Assembly: GCF_022919215.1 (NCBI RefSeq)
Contig: NZ_CP095046.1
Location: 3,214,501 to 3,278,500 of the forward strand
Length of the DNA: 64,000 nt
DNA from: Hymenobacter cellulosilyticus
Lineage (GTDB): Bacteria; Bacteroidota; Bacteroidia; Cytophagales; Hymenobacteraceae
Reading direction: 5' to 3'
Positions 37,713-47,103 of the stretch are shown one piece after another. How positions within the stretch are numbered: the first letter of the stretch is position 1; each line of letters begins with the position of its first letter. The translations under genes were made by a program, and so were the position numbers. The notes beneath the pieces were generated by a model, which was not told the DNA's origin, ran no database searches, and saw nothing but the letters and a program-made list of their open reading frames with translations.

Positions 37713-38707
37713 TCAGGGCTGTACCACCGGCCAGCCGGCGGCGTCCCAGGTAAGCTTTTCAATCCGGAGCTTGGAGTGGCCTTTGTCGGCCGCGTCGTAG
37801 CCGTGAAACACGAGGTAATCCTGATTGTCGAAAGTATACACCGAGTTGTGGCCCAGGCCAAACCAGTTTTTGTCGCCGACCAGCACTGGGGTGCCGCCGC
37901 CCTGGTCCAGGGCCACGCCGGCCCGGTCCACAAATGGGCCCGTCACGGATTTGGAGCGGCCCACCATGATTTTGTAAGTGCTCTGGGGGCCGCGGCAGCA
38001 GTAGTCGAACGAGGTGAACAGGTAATAGAAGCCGTTTTTGCGGAAGATAAACGGGGCTTCGATGGCGCCGTCGCCGGGCAGGGAGTCGTTCAGTTTGGGG
38101 TCCCGGGGCGGCGGGCCAGGGTGCGCCACTGCTCGGGCTGGGCCGGGGCTTTCAGGTCGGGCCGCAGCTTTACCAGCTTGATGCCCTCCCAAAACGAGCC
38201 GAAGCTAAGCCAGGGCGTGCCGGCCTCGTCCCGAATCAGGTTGGGGTCAATGGCGTTCCACATATCCCGCCCCGGCACCGACTGAATTACCCGCCCGTGG
38301 TCGATCCACTTATAGTCGGGCGACTTCGGGTTCAGGGTTTTATTCGTGGCCAGCCCGATGCAGGAGGTGTTTTTGCCAAAGGCGGAAATCGAGTAAAACA
38401 GCGAGTACACGCCGTTGTGAAACGAAATGTCGGGGGCCCAGATGTGGTTGTTCTGGAAGCCCGGCACGGCCTGTACTGCCCAGGCCGGGGCCTGGGCAAA
38501 TACCGGCTGCTCCCGCGTCCAGTTCAGCCGGTCCTTCGACGACCACACCGCAATGCCCGGCCCGGTCCCGAACATGTAGTACGTGCCGTCCTGCCGGATC
38601 AGCACCGGGTCGTGGGCCCCAATCAGCGGCGGCGCGGTCTGGGCCTGGGCCCCAAGCACGGTGAGCAGTAAAACCAGGCACCAGAGCTGGCTAAGAGAGA
38701 AGCGCAT
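37713..38707 (-). CDS. GH43 arabinanase/arabinosidase, secreted (frameshifted)
   Basis: If repaired this is a 331-aa exported GH43 enzyme. A signal peptide (CLVLLLTVLGAQAQ) precedes the propeller. The catalytic acids are in IGAHDPVLI, NAIDPNLIR and AIEAPFIFR, in family order. 'NNHIWAPDISFHNGVYSLFY' is typical of endo-alpha-1,5-L-arabinanases. The literal frame from the ATG at 38707 ends near 38090. One extra base in the plus-strand GGGG at 38105-38108 gives RRPRDPKLNDSLPGDGAIEA and an open frame to 37713 (996 = 332 codons). The shift falls just before the third catalytic residue, so unrepaired it would be inactive. It lies 127 bases downstream of the next GH43. Confidence 0.87.
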
Positions 38708-38834
38708 ACGGCTGGGGTGGGCGGGAAGTGACTTGCCCAAGCGCTGAGCCCGGGCAAGTCCGTTGAGAAATCTTCGTGGAAAGCATGCTCGTCAGCTCGA
38801 AGCGTCGGTCTGAAAAAGGTGGTAAAAACCGGCT

Positions 38835-39817
38835 CTACTTCACGGGCTGCACGCCTTCGGTGGTCATTACCACGCGCTTCATCGTGCCGTCCTTGTTGTA
38901 TTCCAGCTTGTCGATGCAGACGGAGCGGCGGAAAGAGCTCCCGTCGGTGGGGATGCTGCCGTTGTGGTAGATGAAGTAGCTCTGGCCCTTAAAGTCGATG
39001 ATGGCCTGGTGGTTGGTATTGGAATTGCCGGCCACCTCGTTTAAAATGCCCTTGAACTCCCACGGCCCTCGATGCTGCGGCTCATGGCGTAGGCAATTTT
39101 CTCGGGAAACTGGTAGGCGTAGCTCAGGTAATACCAGTTGCCGCGCTTGTGCACCCACGGCGCCTCCGTGAACTTGGGCAGCGTGGTCACCTTGTTGATG
39201 GGCCCGTCCAGTTCGGTCATATTGGGCTTGAGCTTGGCCCAGTAGCAAATCGTGTTGCCCCAGTACAGGTAGGCCTGGCCTTTCTCGTCGACAATCACCG
39301 TGGGGTCAATATCGTCCCAGCTGATTTTGGCCTCGGTGGTCATGTCGTTGGTAATCAAGGCCGAGCCCCGGGCGTCTTTAAACGGACCAGTGGGGCTGTC
39401 GGACACCGCCACGCCAATGGCTTTGCCGGGAATGGAACCGTGCTCCACGGCGGCATACCAGTAAAACTTACCGTTCCGCTCTATCACCTGCGAGGCCCAG
39501 GCGTCGTCCTTGGCCCAGGCAAAAGCCTTGACGTTGAGCGGGGAAGGGTGCTCTTTCCAGGTCACCATGTCCTGGGAGGAGTAGCAAAGCCACTCGTGCA
39601 TCACGTAGCGCTCCTGCCGGGCCGGAGCTTCATCGTGGCCAGCGTACAGGTACACCGTGCCCTTGTGCACCAGCGCGGCCGGGTCGGCCGTGTATTTGTC
39701 TTTGATAATCGGGTTGCCGGCCACGGGTTCGGGCCGGGCCTGGGCCTGCGCCGCCGTTGGCAGCAGTGCCGGGGTCAGCAGCAGGCAAATCAGGCGGGCT
39801 AAGGTGTTGATTGTCAT
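38835..39817 (-). CDS. GH43 glycosidase (arabinofuranosidase/xylosidase-type), secreted (frameshifted)
   Basis: If repaired this is a 327-aa exported GH43. A signal peptide (LLLTPALLPTAAQAQ) precedes 'NPIIKDKYTADPAALVHKGT' (base Asp), 'WDDIDPTVIVDEKGQAYLYW' (second Asp) and 'PKFTEAPWVHKRGNWYYLSY' (acid Glu). This is the motif set of GH43 enzymes acting on arabinofuranosyl side chains of arabinan or arabinoxylan. The ATG at 39817 is preferred to a TTG at 39826. The literal frame breaks near 39050. One extra base at plus-strand GG 39064-39065 gives SRSIEGPWEFKGILNEVAGN and an open frame to 38835 (984 = 328 codons). It starts 12 bases after the GH51 stop, so the two are one operon. Confidence 0.87.
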
Positions 39818-39829
39818 GACTGCCAAGGC

Positions 39830-41941
39830 TTAGCGCTTGCCGGGAATGCGCAGCACCGTGAATGAATTCGGGGCCAGCGTGTAAGTCAGGTTGGCCGAAC
39901 TTACCTTGAACGACTCGTCCTTGGGAGCCACGTTCAGGGGCTGGTCCAGGGTATTCACGGCGTTCAGGTCATTGCTAGCCAGCACAGTAGCCTTGCCGGT
40001 TTTGCCCAGCTTTTTCACGCCCTGCAGGTTGATGGCCACGGGCCGGGCCTCAGGGGAGTAGTTGATCAGCTTCACCACAATTTCCCCGGTTTTGTCGTCG
40101 GCCACGGCGCTGCTGAACAGGTTGTCCTGCCCGTTTTGGCCGTTATCGGCGCGCTGCACCGGCAGCATGGTGGTGCCGGGGTTGGTGGAGTACATTTTCT
40201 GCACGTAGTAGTTGGGCGTCCCGTAAGCGCGCAGGTTGTCGAACCAAATCATGTCCGGCGTCCACTGCCAGGCGTCGACGTGGGCGAACAGCGGGGCGTA
40301 GGAGGCCATAATCACTTTGTCGGCGTTGCGCTCCAGCCCCGTCATAAAGGCCGCTTCCGAAAGGGCGCAGTCCCAGCTGTTTTTGTTGTCGGGGCTAGCA
40401 ATGCCCACGCTCTGGGCCGCGTACTCGCCGGCAAAAATCTTGGAGCCGGTGGTGGGGTAGTTGTCGTAGCGGCCCACGTTTTTGCGGAACCACTCCGGAC
40501 TGGCGTAGTAGTGCTCATCAATCACCTCGGCCTTCAGTTCGCGCAGGCGCTTGGTGGCTTTGTCAAACAAGTCCCCGTCGGGGCTGGGGCCTACGCTGGA
40601 CACGATGTTGATGCCCGGATACTTGGCTTTCAGGGCCTTAGCAAACGGCTCGTAGCGCTCCAGGTACTGCGGGCCCCACTGCTCGTTGCCGATACCGATA
40701 TACTTCAGGTCGAAAGGCTTCGGGTGGCCCATGGCCACGCGCTTGGCGCCCCAGGGGCTGCTGGCCGGACCGTTGGCAAATTCCACCAGGTCCAGGGCGT
40801 CCTGAATAAAGGTTTCCAGCGTGGGGTCGTCATCGGCGTGATTATGGGCCGGCACCTCATTCACGCTCGGTCCGCCGGCAGCCGTGGTTATGGGGGCCAG
40901 CTCCGAGGAGTTGAACTGGCAGGCCATGCCCACGTTCAGAATCGGCACGGGCTCGGCCCCAATGTCCTCGGAAAGCTGGAAATACTCGAAAAAGCCCAGG
41001 CCAAACGACTGATAATAGTCCGGGGTGGAGCGGTGGCGGAACTCCATGTTCCAGCGGTTCACCAGCGGCACGCGGGAGGCCACGTCGCCGATGGTTTCCT
41101 TCCACTGGTAGCGCTCCGTCAGGGTGCGGCCCTCCACGATGCAGCCGCCGGGAAAGCGCAGAAAACCCGGGTTCATGTCCTTGAGCAGCTGCACCAGGTC
41201 GGTGCGCAGGCCGTTTTCGCGCTTGTTCCAGGTGTCTTTCGGAAACAGCGTTACCACGTCCATGTCCAGCGTGCCGGCCCCGTCCAGGGTCAGCTTGAGC
41301 CGGGCCTTGGCCGCCGTCCCCGCCGACTTGAGAACCACGGTATACTTCTTCCAGTCGGCGGTGAGGCCCGTAATCTTGGTTTGGGCCAGCACCCGGCCCG
41401 AGGGGCTTACTTCCGGGCCGGCACCGCGGCCACCTTCCTCTTCCAGGGTCACGTTCAGGCCGCTCACACTGCCCAGGCCGCGGCGCAGGTACACGGAGAA
41501 AGTATATTCCGCATTCTGCTTGATACCCATGCCCCGGAACCCTTCGTTGATCAGGCCCGCGTCGGGGCTGGCCGTTTTGGCCGTGAGGCGCACAAAGTGG
41601 TTGTTGGTGGCGCTAATCGGCTTTTCGCTGCTGACCGTGTAGGTTTCCAGGGCCGCTGCCCCGCGAATAGCGTTCCAGCCAATAAAGTGTTGCCCGGGAA
41701 TCTCAAACGACTTGTTCTTGACCAGCTCGGGGTAGAGGCCCCCGTCGGCGGCGAAGTTGATGTCTTCGAAAAACAGGCCGTACATCGTTTTGGCGATGGG
41801 TGCTCCGGGCTTGTTGACCTGCACGGTAATGGTATTAGCCGCCGTCGGCTTGGTTTGGGCTAGGGCCGGAGCCAGGCTCAGCGTGCACAGGGCCGCGCTG
41901 CTAGCTAACTGCACAAATCGGGTGGGGGAAAAGGTGGGCAT
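39830..41941 (-). CDS. GH51 alpha-L-arabinofuranosidase with carbohydrate-binding insert, secreted
   Basis: The 703-aa exported enzyme removes terminal alpha-L-arabinofuranose from arabinan and related polymers. A signal peptide (SAALCTLSLAPALAQ) is followed by the N-terminal 'IAKTMYGLFFEDINFAADGG' and a CBM4/9-like stretch of about 130 residues ('YTFSVYLRRGL'). The GH51 barrel follows, with acid/base Glu in IGIGNEQWGPQYLE and nucleophile Glu in IFAGEYAAQS. A C-terminal beta domain ends TLAPNSFTVLRIPG. It has an ATG start and no frameshift. It is first in a leftward operon GH51-GH43-GH43, with an operator 124 bases upstream. Confidence 0.94.
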   Translation of the reverse strand: MPTFSPTRFVQLASSAALCTLSLAPALAQTKPTAANTITVQVNKPGAPIAKTMYGLFFEDINFAADGGLYPELVKNKSFEIPGQHFIGWNAIRGAAALETYTVSSEKPISATNNHFVRLTAKTASPDAGLINEGFRGMGIKQNAEYTFSVYLRRGLGSVSGLNVTLEEEGGRGAGPEVSPSGRVLAQTKITGLTADWKKYTVVLKSAGTAAKARLKLTLDGAGTLDMDVVTLFPKDTWNKRENGLRTDLVQLLKDMNPGFLRFPGGCIVEGRTLTERYQWKETIGDVASRVPLVNRWNMEFRHRSTPDYYQSFGLGFFEYFQLSEDIGAEPVPILNVGMACQFNSSELAPITTAAGGPSVNEVPAHNHADDDPTLETFIQDALDLVEFANGPASSPWGAKRVAMGHPKPFDLKYIGIGNEQWGPQYLERYEPFAKALKAKYPGINIVSSVGPSPDGDLFDKATKRLRELKAEVIDEHYYASPEWFRKNVGRYDNYPTTGSKIFAGEYAAQSVGIASPDNKNSWDCALSEAAFMTGLERNADKVIMASYAPLFAHVDAWQWTPDMIWFDNLRAYGTPNYYVQKMYSTNPGTTMLPVQRADNGQNGQDNLFSSAVADDKTGEIVVKLINYSPEARPVAINLQGVKKLGKTGKATVLASNDLNAVNTLDQPLNVAPKDESFKVSSANLTYTLAPNSFTVLRIPGKR

Positions 41942-42064
41942 AGAAGAAGATGAAGTGAGCGAAAGGAATTCCGGGCCCTGAAAAGGCCAGATCAGAAGGA
42001 CATAGAAAAAGCCGGTTTTGCCAAGCCAGCCGCGCAGGTTAGGTGAGGACGACTAAACAACTGG

Positions 42065-42078
42065 CACAATCGATTGTG
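42065..42078 (+). promoter_or_regulatory. LacI-type operator copy 4 (CACAATCGATTGTG)
   Basis: A perfect 14-base palindrome, the most symmetrical of the five. It lies 124 bases upstream of GH51 on the minus strand and 206 bases upstream of the regulator. Confidence 0.75.
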
Positions 42079-42218
42079 TAAAGTAAAAAGAAAAACGCAA
42101 CATGCTCGTCTTTGCCGCTAAAATTTACTGGTACTGCTGGGGTTTGTCTTCGCTCAGCCTTGAGTTGATAAGTCGTTTTACCAACCCAAAATTATGGAAT
42201 AGTACCCGCTAAGGCCGG

Positions 42219-42254
42219 TTTTGTATTGCCGGATACTATATAATACTATCTTTA
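42219..42254 (+). promoter_or_regulatory. Candidate promoter of the LacI-type regulator
   Basis: TTG at 42226-42228 and TATCTTTA at 42247-42254 are separated by 18 bases, close to the Bacteroidota TTTG / TAnnTTTG arrangement. A TTTTG at 42219-42223 is an alternative -33. Operator copy 5 starts at the next base, so bound repressor would cover the transcription start. Confidence 0.45.
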
Positions 42255-42268
42255 CACAAAGCATTGTG
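42255..42268 (+). promoter_or_regulatory. LacI-type operator copy 5 (CACAAAGCATTGTG)
   Basis: The CACAA/TTGTG arms are conserved; the centre is GC instead of CG. It is 15 bases before the regulator's ATG and directly after its -7-like element, which suggests autoregulation. Confidence 0.65.
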
Positions 42269-42283
42269 TAGTCTATTCCCTCT

Positions 42284-43387
42284 ATGGCGCCCCGAAAAAA
42301 ACAAGCCCCGGCCCCAATTTCCTCTAGTCCCGTGTCGATGGCCGACCTTGCCCGGGAGCTGGGCGTGTCGATGACGACAATTTCGCGGGCCCTGAGCGAC
42401 CATCACAGCATTGGGCCAGCCATGAAGCAGAAGGTGCTCAAGCTGGCCAAAAAGTATAACTACCAGCCCAACCGCCTGGCCTCAGCCCTGCGCAAAGGCA
42501 AAAGCCAGCTCATCGGTATTATCGTGCCCTATATCGAAGGCCGCTTTTTCCCGTCGGTAGTGCACGGTATCGAAACGGCGGCTAGCAAAGCAGGCTACAA
42601 CGTGATTATCTGCCAGTCGAACGAGGACGTAGCCCAGGAGCGGCGCAACCTCGAAATCTTGCTCAGCGCCCAGGTCGCGGGCATCCTGGTGTCGTTGTCG
42701 CGCACAACCCTCGACGTGCGCCACTTCGAGAAAGTACGCAGCCGGGGCTTGCCGCTGGTGTTTTTCGACCGGATTGTGGAGGGTGACAACGTGAATGCCG
42801 TGGTGCTCAACGACCAGGAGGGGGGCTACCTTTCCACCCGCCACCTGCTAAGCCAAGGCTGCCGCCGTATTGCCCACCTGGCCGGTCCCCAGCACCTGAA
42901 TATCTACAAAAACCGCCGCCAGGGCTACCTCGACGCGCTTCGAGAAGCCGGCATTGCCGAGGATGAGCAGCTGATTCACTACGCCGACATGAGCCAGGAG
43001 CAGGGCTCCACGGCCATGCGCCAGCTGCTGACCTTGCCCGAGCCGCCCGACGCCGTGTTTGCCGCCGGCGACTACAGCGCCCTCGGAGCCATGCAGGAAG
43101 CCCGGCGTCAGGGCCTGCGCGTGCCCCAGGACATGGCTATTACTGGCTTCAGCAACGAGACCTTCACGCTTATCACTGAGCCGGCCATGACCACCATCGA
43201 CCAGCGCTGCGAGGAAATGGGCCAGGCCGCCGTGCGGCTGCTGCTGGAGGTAATCGACGCGGGTGGAGCCCCATTTACGCCCCGGCAGGTGGCCTTGCGA
43301 CCTGAGTTGCTGGTTCGCACTTCCTCCGTACGCCAAACGGAGCCCGAACTGGTAGCCCGGAGCTATACCAGCACCTTTGTCCCGTAG
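42284..43387 (+). CDS. LacI-family transcriptional regulator, likely arabinan-locus repressor
   Basis: The 367-aa regulator has a helix-turn-helix at residues about 18-40 (SMADLARELGVSMTTISRAL) and a hinge helix (YQPNRLASALRKGKS). A periplasmic-binding-protein-like sensor domain follows, with 'LIGIIVPYIEGRFFPSVVHG', 'PLVFFDRIVEGDNVNAVVLN' and 'DMAITGFSNETFTLITEPAM'. Family members bind palindromes with a central CpG and release on binding a sugar ligand. Four of the five CACAA...TTGTG sites here have that CpG. One lies immediately upstream of this gene. The effector is probably L-arabinose or an arabino-oligosaccharide, by inference. It has an ATG start and no frameshift. Confidence 0.92.
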   Translation: MAPRKKQAPAPISSSPVSMADLARELGVSMTTISRALSDHHSIGPAMKQKVLKLAKKYNYQPNRLASALRKGKSQLIGIIVPYIEGRFFPSVVHGIETAASKAGYNVIICQSNEDVAQERRNLEILLSAQVAGILVSLSRTTLDVRHFEKVRSRGLPLVFFDRIVEGDNVNAVVLNDQEGGYLSTRHLLSQGCRRIAHLAGPQHLNIYKNRRQGYLDALREAGIAEDEQLIHYADMSQEQGSTAMRQLLTLPEPPDAVFAAGDYSALGAMQEARRQGLRVPQDMAITGFSNETFTLITEPAMTTIDQRCEEMGQAAVRLLLEVIDAGGAPFTPRQVALRPELLVRTSSVRQTEPELVARSYTSTFVP

Positions 43388-43786
43388 CAGTTTCACTTCC
43401 GTTTTCTTGCCCGGTGCTAAGGCCTGTTGCTTTGGTAGCTACTATTCGGGCGCGGCTGCTTGTCAGCGCCTGGCTACTTAGGAGTCGTGCCGGAAATCGG
43501 GTTAGTAGCTAAATGGGGGGCGGTTGCCGAGCCACGTCCTTCCGGGTAGCTTTCTAGGCCTTAAGTCGGAAGGAACTCGACGCGTATTGGTTTCTAAACT
43601 GTGTTATCGGGGAGCTGCAAAAGGGAGGATAAAAGGCGGTTAAGTGCCTAATTCTTCTAGCTTTAAGGAGTCAAATACGTCTGTCTTCTAGGCGGGCTGG
43701 AAGGTCGCGGTGCAGTTGCGGCGGCGGCCCGCAGGCTTGGGTGGAGGAGGGCGTAGCGTTTTCTCTTTTTGCCTAACCGTACCCTT
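43388..43786. other. Intergenic stretch between regulator and permease
   Basis: There are 399 bases without a supported gene and without an operator copy. This suggests the permease downstream is not part of the arabinose regulon. Confidence 0.45.
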
Positions 43787-45292
43787 ATGCCTGCACCTCT
43801 ACCCAGTGCCGTCCGGACTGCTGACCCGGGCCTCAGCAGTGAAGATCTGGCCCCTATTGCCCCAACGGAGCGTAGCTGGGGTACCGGCAACTACGCTGCC
43901 CTCTGGATCAGCATGAGCCTGTGCATCCCGACCTACATGCTGGCCAGCTCCCTGATTGAGGGCGGTATGAACTGGTGGCAGGCGCTGCTGACCATCTTTC
44001 TGGGCAACTCCATCGTGCTGGTGCCCATGCTGCTCAATGGCCGGGCGGGCGCCAAGTATGGCATTCCGTTTCCGGTGCTGGCCCGGGCTAGCTTTGGCGT
44101 GCGTGGGGCCAACGTGCCGGCTCTGCTCCGGGCCCTGATTGCCTGCGGCTGGTTTGGCATTCAGACCTGGATTGGGGGTTACGCACTGTATCAGATGGGT
44201 GTGCTCTGGCTGCCAGGACTGGCTACATTGCCGGCCGTGTTTCCAACTTCCTGGGCCCTGGCCACGGGACCAGCCATCACGTTTGTGCTGTTCTGGCTGC
44301 TCAATATGTACGTGGTACACCTCGGGGTGGAAAGCATCCGCAAGCTGCTGGTGTTCAAGGCGTTTTTTCTGCCGGTTGCCGCCCTGGCCCTGCTGTGGTG
44401 GGCCATTTCGGCCGGCCATGGGCTGGGTCCGATTCTGGCTCAACCGTCCAAATTTGCTTCCAGCGCAGCTTTTTGGGCGTTCTTCTTTCCCTCCCTGACT
44501 GGTATGGTGGGCTTTTGGGCCACGCTGTCCTTGAACATTCCCGATTTCACCCGCTACGCCGTTAGTCAGCGGGCCCAGCTGCTGGGGCAGGCCCTAGGCT
44601 TACCATCTTCCATGACGGTTTTCTCTTTTGTGGGCGTGGTCGTCACCTCGGCTACCTTCGTGATTTACGGCAAAACCATCTGGGACCCGGTCGTGCTGGC
44701 CGGCAAGTTTGACAGCAAGCTGCTGGTGAGCGTGGCCATGCTGGCCGTGGCCCTCTCGACATTGGCAACCAACATTGCGGCCAACATCGTGAGTCCGGCC
44801 AACGACTTTGCCAACGTGTCGCCCGAGCGGATTTCGTTTAAAACTGGGGGCTACATTACCGGCGTGCTGGGTTTGCTGATTTTTCCCTGGAAGCTCATTG
44901 CCGACCCTTCAGGCTATATTTTCACCTGGCTGGTGGGCTATTCGGGCCTGCTCGGGCCCATTGGCGGCATCATGCTGGCCGACTACTACCTGCTGCGCAA
45001 AGAGTACCTCAATGTGCCTGAGCTGTACCAGTACCAGGGCCAGTATACCTACCGGCAGGGCTATAACCTGCGGGCCCTAGCGGCACTTGTCGTTGGTATT
45101 CTGCCCAATATTCCGGGCTTTCTGGCCGCCGTCGGCGCGGTCGACAAGCAAACCCTTTGGCCCGCCCTGGTTGCCCTCTACTACTACGCCTGGTTTGTCG
45201 GCTTCTTCGTGTCGGGCGGCGTGTATCTGCTGCTCATGGCTCAGGAGAAGCGGGCTGGAGTATCTTCTCCGCTGGAGGTAGCACAAGGCTAA
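43787..45292 (+). CDS. NCS1-family nucleobase/cation symporter
   Basis: The 501-aa inner-membrane protein has about 12 TM helices. Its N-terminus 'PTERSWGTGNYAALWISMSL' is characteristic of NCS1 transporters (cytosine, allantoin, hydantoin, uracil, thiamine-like). Other family motifs are 'NSIVLVPMLLNGRAGAKYGI', 'FPVLARASFGVRGANVPALL', 'GWFGIQTWIGG' and 'NIPDFTRYAVSQRAQLLGQA'. I chose ATG at 43787 over the upstream TTG at 43769. The substrate is probably a purine or pyrimidine derivative and cannot be fixed from sequence. It lies next to the arabinan locus without an operator, so it is probably unrelated to it. Confidence 0.9.
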   Translation: MPAPLPSAVRTADPGLSSEDLAPIAPTERSWGTGNYAALWISMSLCIPTYMLASSLIEGGMNWWQALLTIFLGNSIVLVPMLLNGRAGAKYGIPFPVLARASFGVRGANVPALLRALIACGWFGIQTWIGGYALYQMGVLWLPGLATLPAVFPTSWALATGPAITFVLFWLLNMYVVHLGVESIRKLLVFKAFFLPVAALALLWWAISAGHGLGPILAQPSKFASSAAFWAFFFPSLTGMVGFWATLSLNIPDFTRYAVSQRAQLLGQALGLPSSMTVFSFVGVVVTSATFVIYGKTIWDPVVLAGKFDSKLLVSVAMLAVALSTLATNIAANIVSPANDFANVSPERISFKTGGYITGVLGLLIFPWKLIADPSGYIFTWLVGYSGLLGPIGGIMLADYYLLRKEYLNVPELYQYQGQYTYRQGYNLRALAALVVGILPNIPGFLAAVGAVDKQTLWPALVALYYYAWFVGFFVSGGVYLLLMAQEKRAGVSSPLEVAQG

Positions 45293-45620
45293 GTGCTGCC
45301 CATATGCCCTTCCGGTCGGGAACTGAAGCTAACCGGTGTATTCCTGCCCAGGCAAAGCGGACACTTATTAATCCCTGATCTTCTACCCTGATTGGTGCTG
45401 TTTCTTGGATTGGCTCAAAATTATGGTAAGAGTCTGTCCTGGGGTTACCATCGTACCCCAGCCCGACCTTTTCTGGGATAGGGTCATTAATTTTGTGATT
45501 TTTAGAGTCAGTAGTAAATTATTGTAAATCAAGGCGCTACTTAAAAGGTGAGTAAGCACTTACTAAAAATTTATACGATGATAGTGCAACTGTAAAACCT
45601 GTTGCTTAATATTGTCCCAG

Positions 45621-45655
45621 TTATCAGCCAGCTAATCCCCCCGGCTGGCTGATAA
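45621..45655 (+). terminator. Strong hairpin TTATCAGCCAGC / GCTGGCTGATAA
   Basis: A perfect 12-base stem (45621-45632 with 45644-45655) encloses an 11-base loop and is followed by TTAAAATT. It is about 330 bases past the NCS1 stop. It may end that transcript or an unannotated RNA. Confidence 0.5.
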
Positions 45656-45774
45656 TTAAAATTCCCACGCCCTGTTTACCGGATGAACCCCACCCCATCT
45701 GGCAAGTACTACTGAGAAATCAACCGGCTCTCCCACTCAGCAAGTTGACCTATCGGTATCCCAAAATTCGTAGT

Positions 45775-45817
45775 CGGCCGAATCGGTGTTCCACTGATTC
45801 GGCCGGTTTGTTTTTAA
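45775..45817 (+). terminator. Hairpin GGCCGAATC / GATTCGGCC followed by TTTGTTTTT
   Basis: A 9-base stem with an 11-base loop is followed by GGTTTGTTTTT, the form of an intrinsic terminator. No rightward gene ends nearby, so something transcribed between 45,660 and 45,770 may end here. Confidence 0.5.
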
Positions 45818-46567
45818 GCCAGCCGAAACTACGGTTGAGTTAGTCCTCACCTTTGGTGTAGATTAGGAAGAGTACTTGCAGTTGGCAACGACAGTTTCCA
45901 GTGCTATTGGCGGGCGCATCAGCGTGAATTCTGTTTCTGATGCCGTGCTCTAGCTACATGCAGCAAGCAGTAGGAGGGAACCCAGAGTTACAGTAAATAA
46001 AGTCAGCCTCTTGCTAGGCTCAGTTCCGGAAAGTAAGGGCACAAAAAAAGGCGCCCCACCCGGAACGCCCTTTCAATGAATCGTGACCGGCGAAAATTCC
46101 CACCCAACGCCAGTCCGATCCTTTATCAGTAAGCCGTGGCTAACTCCTCTACTAGGTAGCTACTCCACGAATTTATTCTTTAAAGAAGGTTGAATAACGG
46201 GGCTCCAATTAAGCTCAACGGTTATCAAACCCGAGAACCAGACAGCGGTGTTTTTGTGCCTTGTTCTATAATACTAAGGTAGGGGGAGTAAACACCGGAT
46301 TCCACTACTATTTTTGCCACTTATGGTACTGTATTGACCGAATTATTGGCAGTAACTATACCTTTCTTGGTATTGTGGTAATAATTGCTGCTAAAATTAC
46401 AATTTTGCTGGCATTCTGGTCTTAGAAAGACCTTGAACAGACCAGTGGGCTTTCGTGCGAGAAATGCCGCAGCTGCTTGTGGCAGCAAGACTCCAGTGCG
46501 GCGACCAATACGTCAGTCAATAGCGTATTGGGTAAGGCACGCCGGCTGCATACGTATATAGTGCAGC

Positions 46568-46816
46568 TTAGGTTGGGTTAGTCAACTCTGGTGGGGCGGG
46601 CAAGGGCATCCAGTGCGTAACGCCTTTTACGTAACGGTCGACGCCGCGCGGATCCGGAGTAACAAACATATGCGCCGATTTAGAGGCGTTGGTCGGCTTG
46701 TAGGTAGCTACCGTTATTTCCAGCCAGGAAGTAGGAACGTATACCAATACTTGCTGATTAGGCTGGGGCAGCTGCTGAGCACGGGCAATCCATAGTGGGG
46801 TAGTAACAGGGGGCAT
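46568..46816 (-). CDS. DUF551-like small protein
   Basis: The 82-aa protein MPPVTTPLWIARAQQLPQPN... has the DUF551 pattern: 'W(I)....LP.PNQQVLVYVP' at the start and 'VTHWMPLPAPPE' at the end. DUF551 proteins are short, of unknown function, and often found in phages and prophages. No phage gene is seen nearby, so this may be a domesticated or stray copy. There is an ATG start and no recognisable signal peptide. The opposite-strand ORF is a shadow. Confidence 0.7.
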   Translation of the reverse strand: MPPVTTPLWIARAQQLPQPNQQVLVYVPTSWLEITVATYKPTNASKSAHMFVTPDPRGVDRYVKGVTHWMPLPAPPELTNPT

Positions 46817-47103
46817 AACCTTGCGGAACTAATGAGCTGCAAAATTACACCGGCGCGGAGTTAGAAAGGCCGCAAAGTTTTCCTGTGCGCATTACTCTAT
46901 TGTTGTTTGTCCTTGATGCGTAATAAGTTAAAAAATTCTGAGGCCGAATAAATAGATTTTAGAGGCCGGTGGAGGTGTTTTTAGGTAGTCCTTGGATAAT
47001 CTCAGCTGATATTTTACGCTCTAGTCTGGCCTTAGAAGGCGTTACTAGTGGGAGGATTGGATATTAAAATAAGATTAAATAAAGCTAGGTGCAGTGAAAG
47101 CTT

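Larger units (their letters stand above)
41942..42283. other. Divergent control region between GH51 operon and the LacI-type regulator
   Basis: It holds operator copy 4 (42065-42078), operator copy 5 (42255-42268) and the regulator's candidate promoter. No gene is present. Confidence 0.6.
45293..46567. other. Gene-poor 1.3 kb stretch with two strong hairpins
   Basis: No ORF with coding character is visible on either strand, and the composition is more AT-rich than the flanks. It contains the hairpins at 45621-45655 and 45775-45815. It could hold a small RNA or a decayed gene. Confidence 0.45.

Noticed and set aside
40136..41863. 575-aa plus-strand ORF
   Set aside because: It is opposite GH51, which has all catalytic motifs. 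It is a shadow.
43787..45292. Arabinose transporter belonging to the arabinan locus
   Set aside because: The protein has NCS1 motifs, and no operator palindrome precedes it.
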